The translations under genes and the position numbers were made by a program. Shown here piece by piece: positions 10,726 to 21,692 of a stretch of 64,000 nt of DNA. Each line of letters starts with the position of its first letter. Within the stretch, counting starts at the first letter, position 1. Location of the stretch: contig NC_058337.1 in the NCBI RefSeq assembly GCF_905475395.1, positions 105,208,368 through 105,272,367 of the forward strand, given 5' to 3'. Source of the DNA: Chrysoperla carnea. Its lineage: Eukaryota > Arthropoda > Insecta > Neuroptera > Chrysopidae. A model generated the notes under the pieces. The model ran no database searches and had not been told where the DNA came from. It saw nothing but the letters and a program-made list of their open reading frames with translations.

Positions 10726-12458
10726 ATGAATAATCAAAGCAATAGTAAGCACTCGTATGGACCAAAATATAAGCTTGAAAGCCATGGAGAAGAAAATGTA
10801 GAAAAAAGTGGAGTTGAAATTTTAGTAAAAGAAAATAGACATGATACAAAATTTAATAAATTCAATAAAGCAAATAATAGAGTTGAAATCGTAGCAGAAA
10901 AAAATAATGATGCGAGCAAATGTAAACAATCTTGTGAAACTCTAAATCCAGTTATATTTTTAGTACAAGAAAATGACGATAACTTAAAACATAAACAGTC
11001 CTTAGAAGCTGAACATATAGGTATAAGTTTAGTGAAAATAAATATGACAATGATAGAAAATGTAATCAATCTAGTGAAGCTAAATATTCAGTTGAAACTT
11101 TAGTGGAAGAAAATATAGTTAACAGAAAAGATAATAAGATCTGTGGAGCCAAAAATCTAGTTGCAACTGTTTTAGAAAGAAATGAATCTGATATTAAACA
11201 CAAACAATCCAGTGAAGCTAAAAATTCAGTTGATTCTTGTGAAAAAAATAAAATTGTCAGAAATTGGTATGAAATCTGTGCAGCTAAAAATCCACTTGAA
11301 ATTCAATTAAAAGAAAATAAAGTTGACAGTAAATGTAATGAAATCTGTGAAGCCAAAAATCAAGTTGAATCCTTAGAAGAAGGATATGACTTTGATATAA
11401 AACAGAAACAATCATCTGGAGGAAAAAATTTAGTACAAAACAATGATGAAAATAAAAAATTTAAAAATTCCAGTGAAGCTAAATATCCAGTTGAAAATCT
11501 AGTGGAAGAAAATAAATTTGACAAAAAATGTAATGAAATCTGTACAGCCAAAAATCTAGTTGAAACCTTAATAGAAGGAAATGACAATGATATAAAACCC
11601 ATACACTCACCTGTATCACAAAATCTAGGTGATAGTATAGTACAAAAAAATCCTTATGAAAAATATGAACAATCCAGGGAAGCTAAATATCTAGTTGAAA
11701 ATCTAGAAGAAGGAAATAAAGTTGACAGTAAATGTCATTCAATCTGTGACGACAAAAATCTAGTTGAAACTCGAGTAGAAGATGATAAAAAATCCTATGA
11801 AGCTAAATATTCAGTTGCAGCCCATGTAGAAGAAAACGAAGATGAGAGAAAATGTGCAACAGAGCCCTGTGAAGCAGAATATTCACTTGAAATTATAGTA
11901 GAAAAAAGTGAAGACGAAAAAAAAAGTAAAAAATCTCTTAAAACAAAAAGTCCAATTAAATCTCTAATAAGCAAATGTAAACACTTTTATAGATCAAGAG
12001 AGCGTAAACGCAAATGTAGTAATTCAATATCCTGGGAAGGAATTATTACAGATTTATCTAGCTCAAAATCAAGTCAAAATTTAGAGCAAGAAAAAGAATG
12101 TGAAGGCTCATCGACGTCAGAAGAAAGCTTTACAGATTTGTTAAGTATTTCTGACGTAGGAGGAACAGCAAGCGACGATGAAGTAGAACTAGCTGAAATA
12201 AATTATGTCTATTTTAAAGATAAAATAGTTGATGAAGACTCAAAAATAGACGTCATTAATGAAATGAAGCCAGATAATAAAATCAAAAATGTTGACCAAG
12301 GGCAACAAACCGTTCCAGTAATTGCAGGAACTTGTCAGGGTATGCCTATTGTGCACGTAAATTATTTCTATAAATACGCTATAATTTTGATGACTTTTGT
12401 GGCTGGATTTTATATAACGTGGTATTTGATATATGGTGATTCGTATTTACTATTATAA
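10726..12458 (+). CDS. tail-anchored acidic/Cys repeat protein, copy 4, with apparent frameshift
   Basis: Two overlapping open frames (10726-11103 and a frame open from about 11036 to 12458) belong to one gene. The 23-24-residue repeat pattern (EAKxLVExLVEEN..D.KC..(S/I)C) runs through the first frame up to about 11034, then continues in the next frame, which reads ENKYDNDRKCNQSSEAKYSV. Loss of a single G at about 11034 explains the shift. The remaining roughly 470 codons have no further stop, so the break is recent, a sequencing error, or avoided in the cell. Many repeats carry paired Cys. The protein would be about 577 residues and ends with a hydrophobic segment (YFYKYAIILMTFVAGFYITW) plus about ten residues, homologous in position to copies 2 and 3. 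AATAAA lies at 12573-12578. A short intron around the shift is a less likely alternative. Function unknown. Confidence 0.68.
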
Positions 12459-12554
12459 TTGGTGTTCTTGATAATTTTCCACTATGTTTTTCTTTTATAA
12501 TATAAAAATTGCGTTCATTTGATTGCCACAAAAATCGTTTCCATTTTGTAAATG

Positions 12555-12590
12555 TTAAATTTATTTTGTGAAAATAAAATTAGAAACTTT
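12555..12590 (+). terminator. polyadenylation region of tail-anchored gene 4
   Basis: TTTATTTTGTGAA then AATAAA at 12573-12578 and TTAGAAAC, nearly identical to the block behind gene 2. Confidence 0.6.
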
Positions 12591-12865
12591 TTACTACCAT
12601 TTGAATTGAAATTGATTCATAAGCGTAACCAATTTAAGTCTGACCACAACAGTGTTACCGAGAGATAAGACGACTAATAATATTCTCTTTATACAATTAT
12701 GAAAATTAATGCAATCTTGTAAATTAAAAAAAATTATTTCCTCCATTTAAATTAAATTTGATTTTATAAATTTTAATCCAAATCAACAGCGAATTTCTAC
12801 TTTTTAATCCTCATTATTGTTGTTAGAAAAAAAAGATAATGACAAAATAATCTTGCATTTTCTTT

Positions 12866-13342
12866 AAGGTAGTACCAGCATGAAATCATTTTTCGACAGA
12901 TTTGGCCGAATTTTTTTTCTCGGGTTTATAATAGCTTTATTTATGAATTCCTAAAATTTCATAATTTTTGACCGTTTAGATTGCGAGATATTTAAAGACA
13001 AAGTTCGCGATTTTGAGGGTCATGTCCCATTTAAAGCATGTAAAATGTCCGGTCTCTCCAACTATTTTTTATGATATTATTATAGGTATATTGAAGAAAA
13101 AGTAGAAAAAAATGTTTATACAATACAATTCTAAAAAAAAAATTTAGAAATTAATTTTCACTTTCGAGATATTAATTTTGACGTAAATTGATCGAAATTT
13201 GGACGTTGGCATAATTATTTCCCATTTTAAACGGTCAAAATTTCTGAAACTTTGGGAATTAATAGTAAGCATTATTAAATTCTTAAATTTAATTTTTCGT
13301 TAAATTCTGTCGAAAAAAAAATTGTACCATTGCTTTAACATA
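12866..13342. mobile_element. imperfect inverted-repeat MITE with TTAA-like ends
   Basis: The left end reads TTAAGGTAGTACC, then TTTTTCGACAGA, then TTTTTGACCGTTTA. The reverse complement of the right end has TTAA..ATGGTAC, then TTTTTCGACAGA, then TTTTGACCGTTTA in the same order. The element is about 475 bp. TTAA at both ends fits a piggyBac-type target site, but the arms have diverged and no transposase is present. The TTAAGGTAGTAC end is shared with the foldback element at 26959-27290. Confidence 0.5.
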
Positions 13343-13344
13343 GA

Positions 13345-15440
13345 AACTGCAAATACCATGCTGGAACATCGTTAAATTACTGCATCAAGCTTATCTTTTT
13401 GTTACACATTTAGAAAAATGTACACAGTTCTAAAGGTAAAATTCCTAATTATTCCTTTCGATCGTCAAATTTCATGATCTATTCGAGTTTCGGATATTTT
13501 TGAAGATATTTATGAATAAAATTGCTGGAAAGAAAATATTCAAGTTTTTGAAGTTTTAATTAAAACATTTCAAAACAAAACAAACATAGTGGGAGACATC
13601 CAAGTCGAAACCGTTGAATTATTAACTAAAATGTAACTTTTTTTCAACGTTCATTGACTTAGTTTTAACTGCTAGAAAATAATAATAATTTTATTTTAAA
13701 ATTATAGTGCAAATTCGAAAGATTATACATTTTGGGAGATTTTGGGAGCATTATACTCAAATTTTAGACTAAAAGCTGACTGCAAACATTTGGACCGTTG
13801 AAGAAACACCGAACTAATTGTATATCAAGAGCTAAGCCCACGAAATTTTGACCGAGAGCTTAACTTCTGGCATTAGTAGATTCCAATGAACGAGTCTCTA
13901 ACATTTACCCTACGTTTACTTGAATATCCGCAAATTGTGGCTTGGAGAGTTATGCCATCTTTCACACAATCAAAATCCGTCTTCATAATATCTGATGTCT
14001 TCAAAATACCATTAGTTACTATCTAGGGTAAAACTTTTATGATACTTCAAAAGTTTCCCGATATGAGTTAGAATTCCATGTATAAAAACGATAATCAAAA
14101 ATTTAGTTGAAAGTTCGGCAGAAGTTACTTCTTAATAAACTGAAATAGCTGATAAAACCCAGCAAATTTGGGTGGTGGCTTTAGTAGTTATGTGACAATA
14201 ATGATGAAGAGATCAATAATGTTGGACCCAGCTAAAACTATGAGATCATTTTTTTGATGTTAAAAACAAATAAAAAGAAATAAAGAAGTTTTGAAAAGTT
14301 GTTCCTGAAAAAAACAAATAATTTTGATTCAACAAAAATACTTAAAAATTCAAATATAGACAGAAATTTACATTTAATTTCTGCAATTAAAGTTTCTTTT
14401 TACTTTCAAAAAAATGTTTCCTCTGCTCATATCCGAAAGTAACCATTTAAAGTAACCATTAACAATATTTATCCATGTTTAAGTAACTATCAAACAATCT
14501 TAAATCTGAAACTTTTGGAAAAATCTGTTTAACAATAGGAAACCCAAATTTTTACGGTTAGCTTTTGGACCATTGGCTATTTAAAAAAAATTATCATTGA
14601 GTGTTTATTATTAGTTCACAAGCCAAAAAAAAAAAAATAACAAATGTAAAAAACAAATGATCAAATATCAAAAAGAATTAACCTTGAACGTATAACAACT
14701 CTAACAGACCAAGACGATTACGCCAAAGAAATATACTTTATTACGAAGTAAATAAAACTTTTGTTATTTCTGCGAGGCAGGAAAACCTGTTCTTTAATCT
14801 ACAGGGAATTTTGAGAAAATTTATTAAGCATGAATCAATACAAATTAATAATGGTTCGAAATAGATATTATCTATAGAAAAAGAAAATTTTGGAATTAAA
14901 AATATAAATTACCTACCTATATAAAATTTTATAAAAATACACTGCTGGCCTACAATAAATACACGCCTTAACTTCTCCTTTTTATAAAATCGTAAACAAG
15001 AAGCCAGGGATAAAAGTAAGATATGCAATCTTGTAATTTGACATCCCATTTTTTATTACATGAAGTAAAGAGCATAAACATGTAGGAAACAGTAGCCCTT
15101 AACTTTAAAGAGACATCGCATTAATCTGCTTTACTTTAAAAGAAAACTTTTTAAATCAAATAATAGACATTCCCAATTTTATAACCAATAATTATTAATA
15201 TTTTCGCTGTTTATATTAAAATGCACCAAAAAATACCATTTTGGCAACATATTTGGGTTTCATGAAACTATTTCCTCTTGATAATAAAATAAAATAAATG
15301 ATATACAATTATCCAAAATTTAATTGTGGATAAAAATTGCACAAAAAATGAGTAAAAACTTTAAATAAACATAATTTGTATGTTCAGTATAGAAATATTA
15401 AATGTTTTCTTGATCTACAGAAATATTGAATGTATCCAAC
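13345..15440. other. intergenic sequence, no gene recognised
   Basis: AT-rich, with no open frame or splice pattern that I can support. It separates the tail-anchored cluster from the secreted-peptide cluster. Confidence 0.45.
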
Positions 15441-15459
15441 ATTTACTCAATTTTCCAAA

Positions 15460-15660
15460 TATCCCATAAATTTGGTACTCTGCTCTTAATGATAAATACA
15501 CACAAATTATTATTTCATGCTGGTCAACACTAAAGTTTGCATGACAGATTTAATTAAAATAAAAAAAATTTCGTAAATAAGACACGGTATAAGCAGCAAT
15601 AAAAAATGGACAATTCCACATTTATTTAAACCTAATTAAAAACAAAAATATAAAAAGACA
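15460..15660 (+). promoter_or_regulatory. conserved upstream region and TATA box, secreted peptide gene A
   Basis: The block 15460-15640 (landmarks TTTGGTACT, GGTCAACAC, GATTTAATTAAAATAAA, GACACGGTATAAGCAGCAAT, AATTCCAC) is matched upstream of gene B (17107-17280) and, more weakly, upstream of gene C (reverse strand of about 23410-23550). A TATA-like AATATAAAAAGAC at about 15647 lies about 100 bases before the start codon, the same relative place as in B and C. Confidence 0.55.
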
Positions 15661-15745
15661 TCTTAACAAGAAAAACTTCTGAAGAATTCATTTATTAATT
15701 GAGTGTGTTACTAATTGGAGGCAATAATTTTGTGCAATTTTCAAA

Positions 15746-16936
15746 ATGAAAATTTCAGTAGTGTTTGCTTTTGTTACAATTGTTGTGTTATTTCAATGCG
15801 TTTACGCTGATGTTAAACCAATAACGTTAACAGAATTGGAAAAAAGTTCAGATATACAACTTAAATCAGATTCAGGTACACAATTCACTTCATCAAAGTA
15901 ATTAATTTACTAAATTTTTAAACAAAACGTCTTGTCTACTTCAACGTTATTTTGTTAAAAATTAATCTGCGGTCGCACCCTAAATTGCTCCTATAGCACC
16001 CTAAAGTGTTCCTACTTTCACTGTTGTTTGACGTTCCCCTGCGTGGCTGGCCGCTGTATTATACAAAGGGTACTTTTAGAGTATTTCTCATTTAGTTTTA
16101 TACGCTCGTAGCCTAAAACAATGTACTTCTTTTTAAATATTTTTAATGATAGCGTTAATAAAATTGGCTAAAAAATTTATCTATTTAGAAATTATGTTGA
16201 AGAATATTATACAGAGTCTTCAAAAAGTATTGAACCGCCCGCGGAAGTTGCAAACTAAAATAAGACGTAAAGGATAATTTATAATGAAAAAAAAATTTTT
16301 TTTGAAGTTAAACAAAAATTATTTATTTGCGACAATTGACAAAAAAATTTCTTTTTCATGACAAAAACATAACTAGATTAGTCTCTTATAAAAAAAAAAT
16401 CATCAATTTTTAATGGAAACACTTTTTCGAAAATTATAGAACAAATTTGCATTCAATACCTACCTGTCTTCAAAAAAAAAAAAAAAAAGTTTTAAACAAA
16501 AAATGATGTTTTTTTTTATAAGGAATAACTTTCTAACTTTTGAAATAACTAAGGGAAAACTTTTTAACAATTTTGTCCAATCTCGAAAATTTTCGAAATT
16601 CAGACCAGCTTTCTTTACTTTAAATATGCTTCAACAAATTTCTTTGTCTTAAAAGAAAATGTAAAAAACAAAAGAAAAATTGTACTTACAATTTACCAAA
16701 ACTTATAACGAAAAGTTTCTTTTTCAGTTTTAGGCGAAAAATTATTACGTGTGCCACGGACCGTTTATCGTGTAAATTACCCGAATCAAGGAGGATATGG
16801 CGGCTGTTACTCATGTGGTGGATATGGTGGATATGGTGGATATGGTGCATATGGAGGAAACAGAGTAGGTGGTAGTTATTCTCAATCTTCATCGTCTTCT
16901 TCATCCTCATCTTCCAGTTACGGGAAAAGGAAGTAA
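15746..16936 (+). CDS. secreted Gly/Tyr/Ser-rich peptide A (two exons)
   Basis: Coding exons are 15746-15875 and 16728-16936 (phase-1 GT-AG intron, 852 bp), giving 112 residues. Exon 1 encodes a signal peptide (MKISVVFAFVTIVVLFQCVYA, likely cut before DVK) and a conserved segment, DVKPITLTELEKSSDIQLK. Exon 2 continues with VLGEKLLRVPRT, then a GGYGGYGGYG-type stretch with two Cys, a Ser run and a basic end, YGKRK. The exon structure and both conserved segments are shared with genes B and C, which confirms the splice choice. The low-complexity Gly/Tyr/Ser composition is typical of secreted structural, silk-like or cuticle-associated proteins, but no known domain is present and function is not established. 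AATAAA occurs at 17063-17068. Confidence 0.75.
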
Positions 16937-17106
16937 AAATTTTAATTGTGCCTTGAAAAATTTTGCCCTTTTTAAAGTACTTTCTTTTGTGTATATACCT
17001 TTAATTTAATTTCTTAAATCATACAAAAGTTATAATTTAAGTTGTAATTATTTTTACAATATAATAAATTGAATAATAAATCCAGAAAATAGAATTATTC
17101 CAAAAT

Positions 17107-17290
17107 TTGGTACCTTATCCTAATTTTTAAATATATCCAAATATCATTCGTTCATGATGATCAACATTAAAATTTACATTCATCAAAGTCATCAATGGAT
17201 TTAATTAAAATAAATTAAATACATAAATTAGACATGGGTTTTAGCAACAGAAAAAAATGGTCATTCCACTTTAATACCCAAAAAAAATTT
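17107..17290 (+). promoter_or_regulatory. conserved distal upstream block of gene B
   Basis: Matches 15460-15640 upstream of gene A in the same order (TTTGGTACC, GATCAACATTAAA, GATTTAATTAAAATAAA, GACATGGG..TTAGCAACAG, TCATTCCAC). Its join to the TATA region is interrupted by the MITE at 17301-17980. Confidence 0.55.
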
Positions 17291-17300
17291 AACGAATATA

Positions 17301-17980
17301 CCGGGTGAACAATTTTTAACGTTTCATGCCCTTTTTTTCTTAAGATGCGAATTTATGAAAAAATAAAATATTCAATCATTTTTAAGTTACTTTATTTTGA
17401 TTTTGAGTAAAAAAAATAATTTTTTTTAGTTTATCATATCATAGTAAATATTCAAACTAACTTGGGATTCAAACTGAACCCCACTTACATTTAGGCAAGC
17501 GTTTGGTACAAACTCTTACGCTCATTTTTCGCCAGCACTTATGGCGGCCTCATCAAGATCTAGATAATCATGAGCTGTTCATAGTTCTATACATTTTATT
17601 GATGGCATTTTTAAGACTTCTCAAAAAAAAAAAACCAGTAGAGTCCGATGGACCATTGGATCGGGCCATCTGATGGATTGGATGTAACTATCTTCCTTGG
17701 AAATTTCATTCCTACCTCAAATCGGAACACAAGTACATTCCTAAGAGCACAAGACTTGCAAAAAAATTCGGTAATTTTGACATTAAATTATCTTAACTTG
17801 AATAATTATTTTCACATTTAAAAGTACCATAATTTTCAAAAATCATAACGGAAAATTTTTTAGATCTCAAATACTTTTGAAATCCATTTGTAAATCAAAA
17901 GTTTGATGCAGTATTTAACTAAATAAAAAATAACGCCTTAAGAAAAAAAGAAGATGGAGCGTTTAAAACTACCCACCCTG
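17301..17980. mobile_element. MITE with CCGGGTG/CACCCTG ends inserted upstream of gene B
   Basis: Terminal inverted repeats of about 50 bp are visible: left CCGGGTGAACAATTTTTAAC...CTTTTTTTCTTAAG, right (reverse complement) CAGGGTGGGTAGTTTTAAAC...CTTTTTTTCTTAAG. TA lies on each side, as in Tc1/mariner-type insertions. No transposase reading frame. It lies between blocks that are adjacent upstream of gene A. Confidence 0.65.
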
Positions 17981-18010
17981 TATATAAATGTAACTTAATA
18001 TATATAAATA

Positions 18011-18030
18011 AATATAAAAGACGTATTATA
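18011..18030 (+). promoter_or_regulatory. TATA-like box of gene B
   Basis: AAATATAAAAGACG lies about 95 bases before the ATG, as in gene A. The segment before the start, GGGCAATAATTTGTGTAG then TCTCAAAATGAAA, also matches gene A. Confidence 0.5.
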
Positions 18031-18110
18031 TCAGGAAATAATTTTTTTAATAATCATTTATTGATTTAACGTGTTCCGAATAGTGGGCAATAATTTGTGT
18101 AGTTCTCAAA

Positions 18111-20238
18111 ATGAAATTAGCTGTAGTGTTTGGTTTCATTACAATTGTGGCGTTATTTCAATTTGCTTACGCAGATGTTAAACTATTAACGTTAACAGAG
18201 ATCGAAAAAAGTTCTGATTTACATCTTAAACCACCACAGAAAGATTCAGGTACGAAATTTTCAATGGATATTAAATTTATCGAAATGGTTTACTGAGTTA
18301 AAAACGCCGTATAAAACTAAATTTTATTTTGTTTTTCTTTACTATTGCAAGGTAGTTGCTTGAGTTGTTTTATCGAGGCCAACTTTTTGAACCTTAAGGT
18401 GTATTTTCGAGCCTAATAGTACAGTTTAATTGATTCGAATTTACATTTTTGCTAAATATAAGTTTAATCAGAATTAAAAGATCGAACTACTTAGATTAAA
18501 CTGTTTGCTTTAAAAATTTACTTTTTTTTAATGTTGGCCTCGATAAAACAACGCAAGTATAATAAATACTCTCGTTACGCACCGTTTTCCATGCGATAAA
18601 CAGCTTATTGCCGGTTGCGTGTAAATTGTTAAGACTCAAATTTCCAATTGAGTGTCGTAAGTAAACTGATCACACTCAATGAGCAATTTGCATTTTACCA
18701 TTTCTCTTAAAATTATAAGCCCACTTCGATCGGGATTCTAAATTTGCTCGTGTGTGCAATTGCCAGTTTTTTTCTACTTTTTGCACAATATACCACTTAC
18801 TTCGCTAATAAAGAGGACTCTTTTGCATATTTCCAATCTAGAAAAATTTGATACAACTTTAAAAACGAATAATTTTCAAATTTATAACAAGTGAAATTTA
18901 CAAAATTTTTAAAACCCCTGCCAATTTTTTTTGGTACGGAACCCTAAAATCGCACTTGAAACATAGCTAAGAAACATACACATTGTGGTCAAATTTAGAA
19001 CACCCCTTTTTTTAGTTCGGGGGTTAAAAAATTAAAATTAATTCTTCGATTTGATTACTTAAACAATTTTTTATAATATTGTCCAAATTATTCATCACGG
19101 TTAGACCTTGAGATCATAATGAAGTAAACCATTTGTGACTGTTCTTGTCTTTTTTTAAAAAGATAATATAACGTTAAAGTTTGATAATAAAGAAAATTAG
19201 GTGTTTTTTGAGTGAATATAAATCAAACAGTAAAATATTTTTTTTGATTTTTATATAGATTTTTAATTTGCACATACAGTTCGGTAAAAAAAAGCAGAAA
19301 AGTTGCAAGTTTCGAAATAGTTGGGAAATAATAGTTCAAATAGCAATTTTAATTATAATCTCAGTTTTTTTAATACCACATAGTTTAAAAAATAAAAAGA
19401 ATATTTCTAAAAAAAAGATTATCTTTTTTTAGCAGATCTTGATTCCCTTGACATTCAATATCATGCAAGATCAAATAAATATATTAATGAAACAGTTTCT
19501 TACAAAAAACTGACAGCTCTGATATTGTTATCCAAAATTTGAGATAAACAAGTTTGTATATTATTTTAACTCGATTAGCGACTTCTTCAGAAACTAGCCT
19601 TTTTTTGAACAAAGTATTTATTAATTTTGTCAAAATTAGAATACATAAACATATTTTTCGAATGTAAAACGCTACAAGTGGGCTTTTTCATTCTATTTTT
19701 GCCCAAATTATTCGCACTTCGTTGAAATCTTTCCAAAATAACTCGAAAATTAAGACATACAATTCAATATTATTCTTGGATGTCCTGTTTAACTCCCTTT
19801 ACTGAGATTTCCCTGATTACTTAAAATAATTGACTTTCTTATTTGAAGCGGCGCTTGTTTCGATTGACTCTTTCACATATAAGTAATAAAAATTCTTTTT
19901 TTTTTTTTAAACGTTTATAATATAATTTAAAAGAAAAAAAATGAATTTTGTTGGAATTTATTTAAAAATCCAGGAATCTTCAACAAAACAATTTTTTTTT
20001 AGTTTTAGGCGAACAATTATTACGTTTACCACGAACACACCATAAGAAGTTTAAATATGGTCATGGTGGAGGTAATGTTTGTAACCAATGCGGTGGCAAC
20101 CATGGAGGTGGCTATGGAGGCTACCCGAGCCATGGAGGATATTATAGTGGTTACCCTGTGGGTGGTGTTTCAGGTAGCTTTTCTCAATCTTCATCACAAT
20201 CATCATCCAGTAGTTTTGGATATGGTAAAAAGAAATGA
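18111..20238 (+). CDS. secreted Gly/Ser-rich peptide B (two exons)
   Basis: Coding exons are 18111-18249 and 20003-20238 (phase-1 intron, 1753 bp), giving 124 residues. The signal peptide (MKLAVVFGFITIVALFQFAYA) and DVKLLTLTEIEKSSDLHLK are close to A and C. Exon 2 reads VLGEQLLRLPRT, then a His/Gly-rich stretch with a CNQC motif, GGYGGYPSHGGYYSGY, a Ser/Gln-rich tail and GYGKKK. The intron holds a small foldback element (18359-18557) and an interspersed repeat (18888-19030). Short open frames that read through the donor or begin inside exon 2 in another frame are shadows. Function unknown; a secreted structural or adhesive peptide is plausible. Confidence 0.75.
18359..18557. mobile_element. 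small foldback MITE in intron of gene B
   Basis: The ends CTTGAGTTGTTTTATCGAGG.. and (reverse complement) CTTGCGTTGTTTTATCGAGG.. are inverted over about 25 bp around a roughly 150-bp core. No coding capacity. Confidence 0.6.
18888..19030 (+). repeat. interspersed repeat ending in CGGGGGTTAAAAA, copy 1
   Basis: Starts with AAGTGAAATTTACAAAATTT, contains TCGCACTTGAAACATAGCTA and ends ACCCCTTTTTTTAGTTCGGG then GGTTAAAAA. Related copies lie at 20788-21427, 35519-35760 (opposite strand) and 42432-42655. It resembles the 3' part of a widespread insect retroelement or SINE. Confidence 0.6.
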
Positions 20239-20787
20239 AATATTTAATAACTGATCTAATTTTAAGTGTAATTATTTAATGTTTTTTTAATATATGGATA
20301 AAATTGTAATATAAAGATTTGTATTTTTTTTTTTCAAATAAAATCCAAACTCCAATTTAAGACTCAATTGGAAACCTTTGATATGATTTTAACCTCAAAT
20401 TGATTTCTTCATGATATCTTACATATCCTAATGTTGCTTTCACCGATTCTGCTATCTATTATAGACGAAATGGTGTTCATAAACTATCTCTTTATATCCC
20501 TCCCTCTCTTCATCTTACACTACTAGCCCATACTAAAATGTTTTGGGTGAAATGATTCATCAGGAATCATGTTGAAAAAGATGTTCCTATATATCTAAAA
20601 GTAATTTGAAGAAACATGGCGTCAGTTTTGCTTGGTACAGGTGAGAATATGAATGTCACACCCCTGCATCAGCAAATATGTATGGTGTTGCTGGATACTA
20701 ACTCTGCATAAATAATTAAAGCGAATTACGAAAATGCCGTACAGAAATAAGCCGGTATAACTTTTGTACTGGAAATGATTCGGAGAA

Positions 20788-21427
20788 CAAGTGAAATTTA
20801 CAAAATTTAAAAAACCCGCGGCAAATGCGATTTATTCCTTGTAAACCGATTTTTGAAAACTTTGCTATAAAATGTTCTCAATGGAGTTGGTTCGACTAAA
20901 GAACGCACAGACGCATGCCACTGAGGAACACGCAGAAGCACAGATAAACACTTTAAACTTATAACACTCCTTCTAAAATTAATATCAAAGTGATGGTCAA
21001 GGACATCAGATGAGATGAAAAGGATACTTAGAGAGCTATCATTTTTTACGACAAATTTTTGGAAATATTTTAATTGAAATTGAAATAGTTGGCTTTGTTC
21101 CTGTGAATTATTGTTTTGAATTACTGAATTATTTTACGATTTTACTTTTCGAAGTGAATGGAGCCAAGTTTATTTGACCTTTTATTTCCATTGTAATTAT
21201 TTATATGTTAAAATTATATGTCATGCCTTTTCCAAACTGAATCGATTTTGAAGACCATCGCCAAGTTTTTAGTTTTTTTAAGTCCGAAACACTAATCTCG
21301 CACTTGAAATTAAAATCGATTCATCCGTTAAGGCGCTACGATGCCATAGACAGACAAACATACAGATACACACACATAGCTGTCAAACTTATAACACCCC
21401 TTTTTTATTGACTTCGGGGGTTAAAAA
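20788..21427 (+). repeat. interspersed repeat ending in CGGGGGTTAAAAA, copy 2 (expanded)
   Basis: Opens with AGTGAAATTTACAAAATTTA and closes with CGCTACGATGCCATAGACAG...AACACCCC...CGGGGGTTAAAAA. It is longer than the other copies, so it is a fuller copy or carries an insertion. It lies between genes B and C. Confidence 0.55.
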
Positions 21428-21692
21428 AGGGTTGTAACTGATGGACAGATATGCATGAGAGTGATCCAACAAAGATCCTTTTTTATCATGGGATGACGAA
21501 TCCCAAAGAAAAGGATGATTTTATTTGGAAATGACTAATTTGGAGTACAAGTGACAATAGCAAACACTGAAAAAGTATAGATGGGATTAATAAATATATG
21601 GTTGCAGTTAAATATTAGACTATATTACCAATTTTTACATAATATAAAAATAATTAAATTGCTACTTTTAAATTTGATTCAGTTTTTAAATT

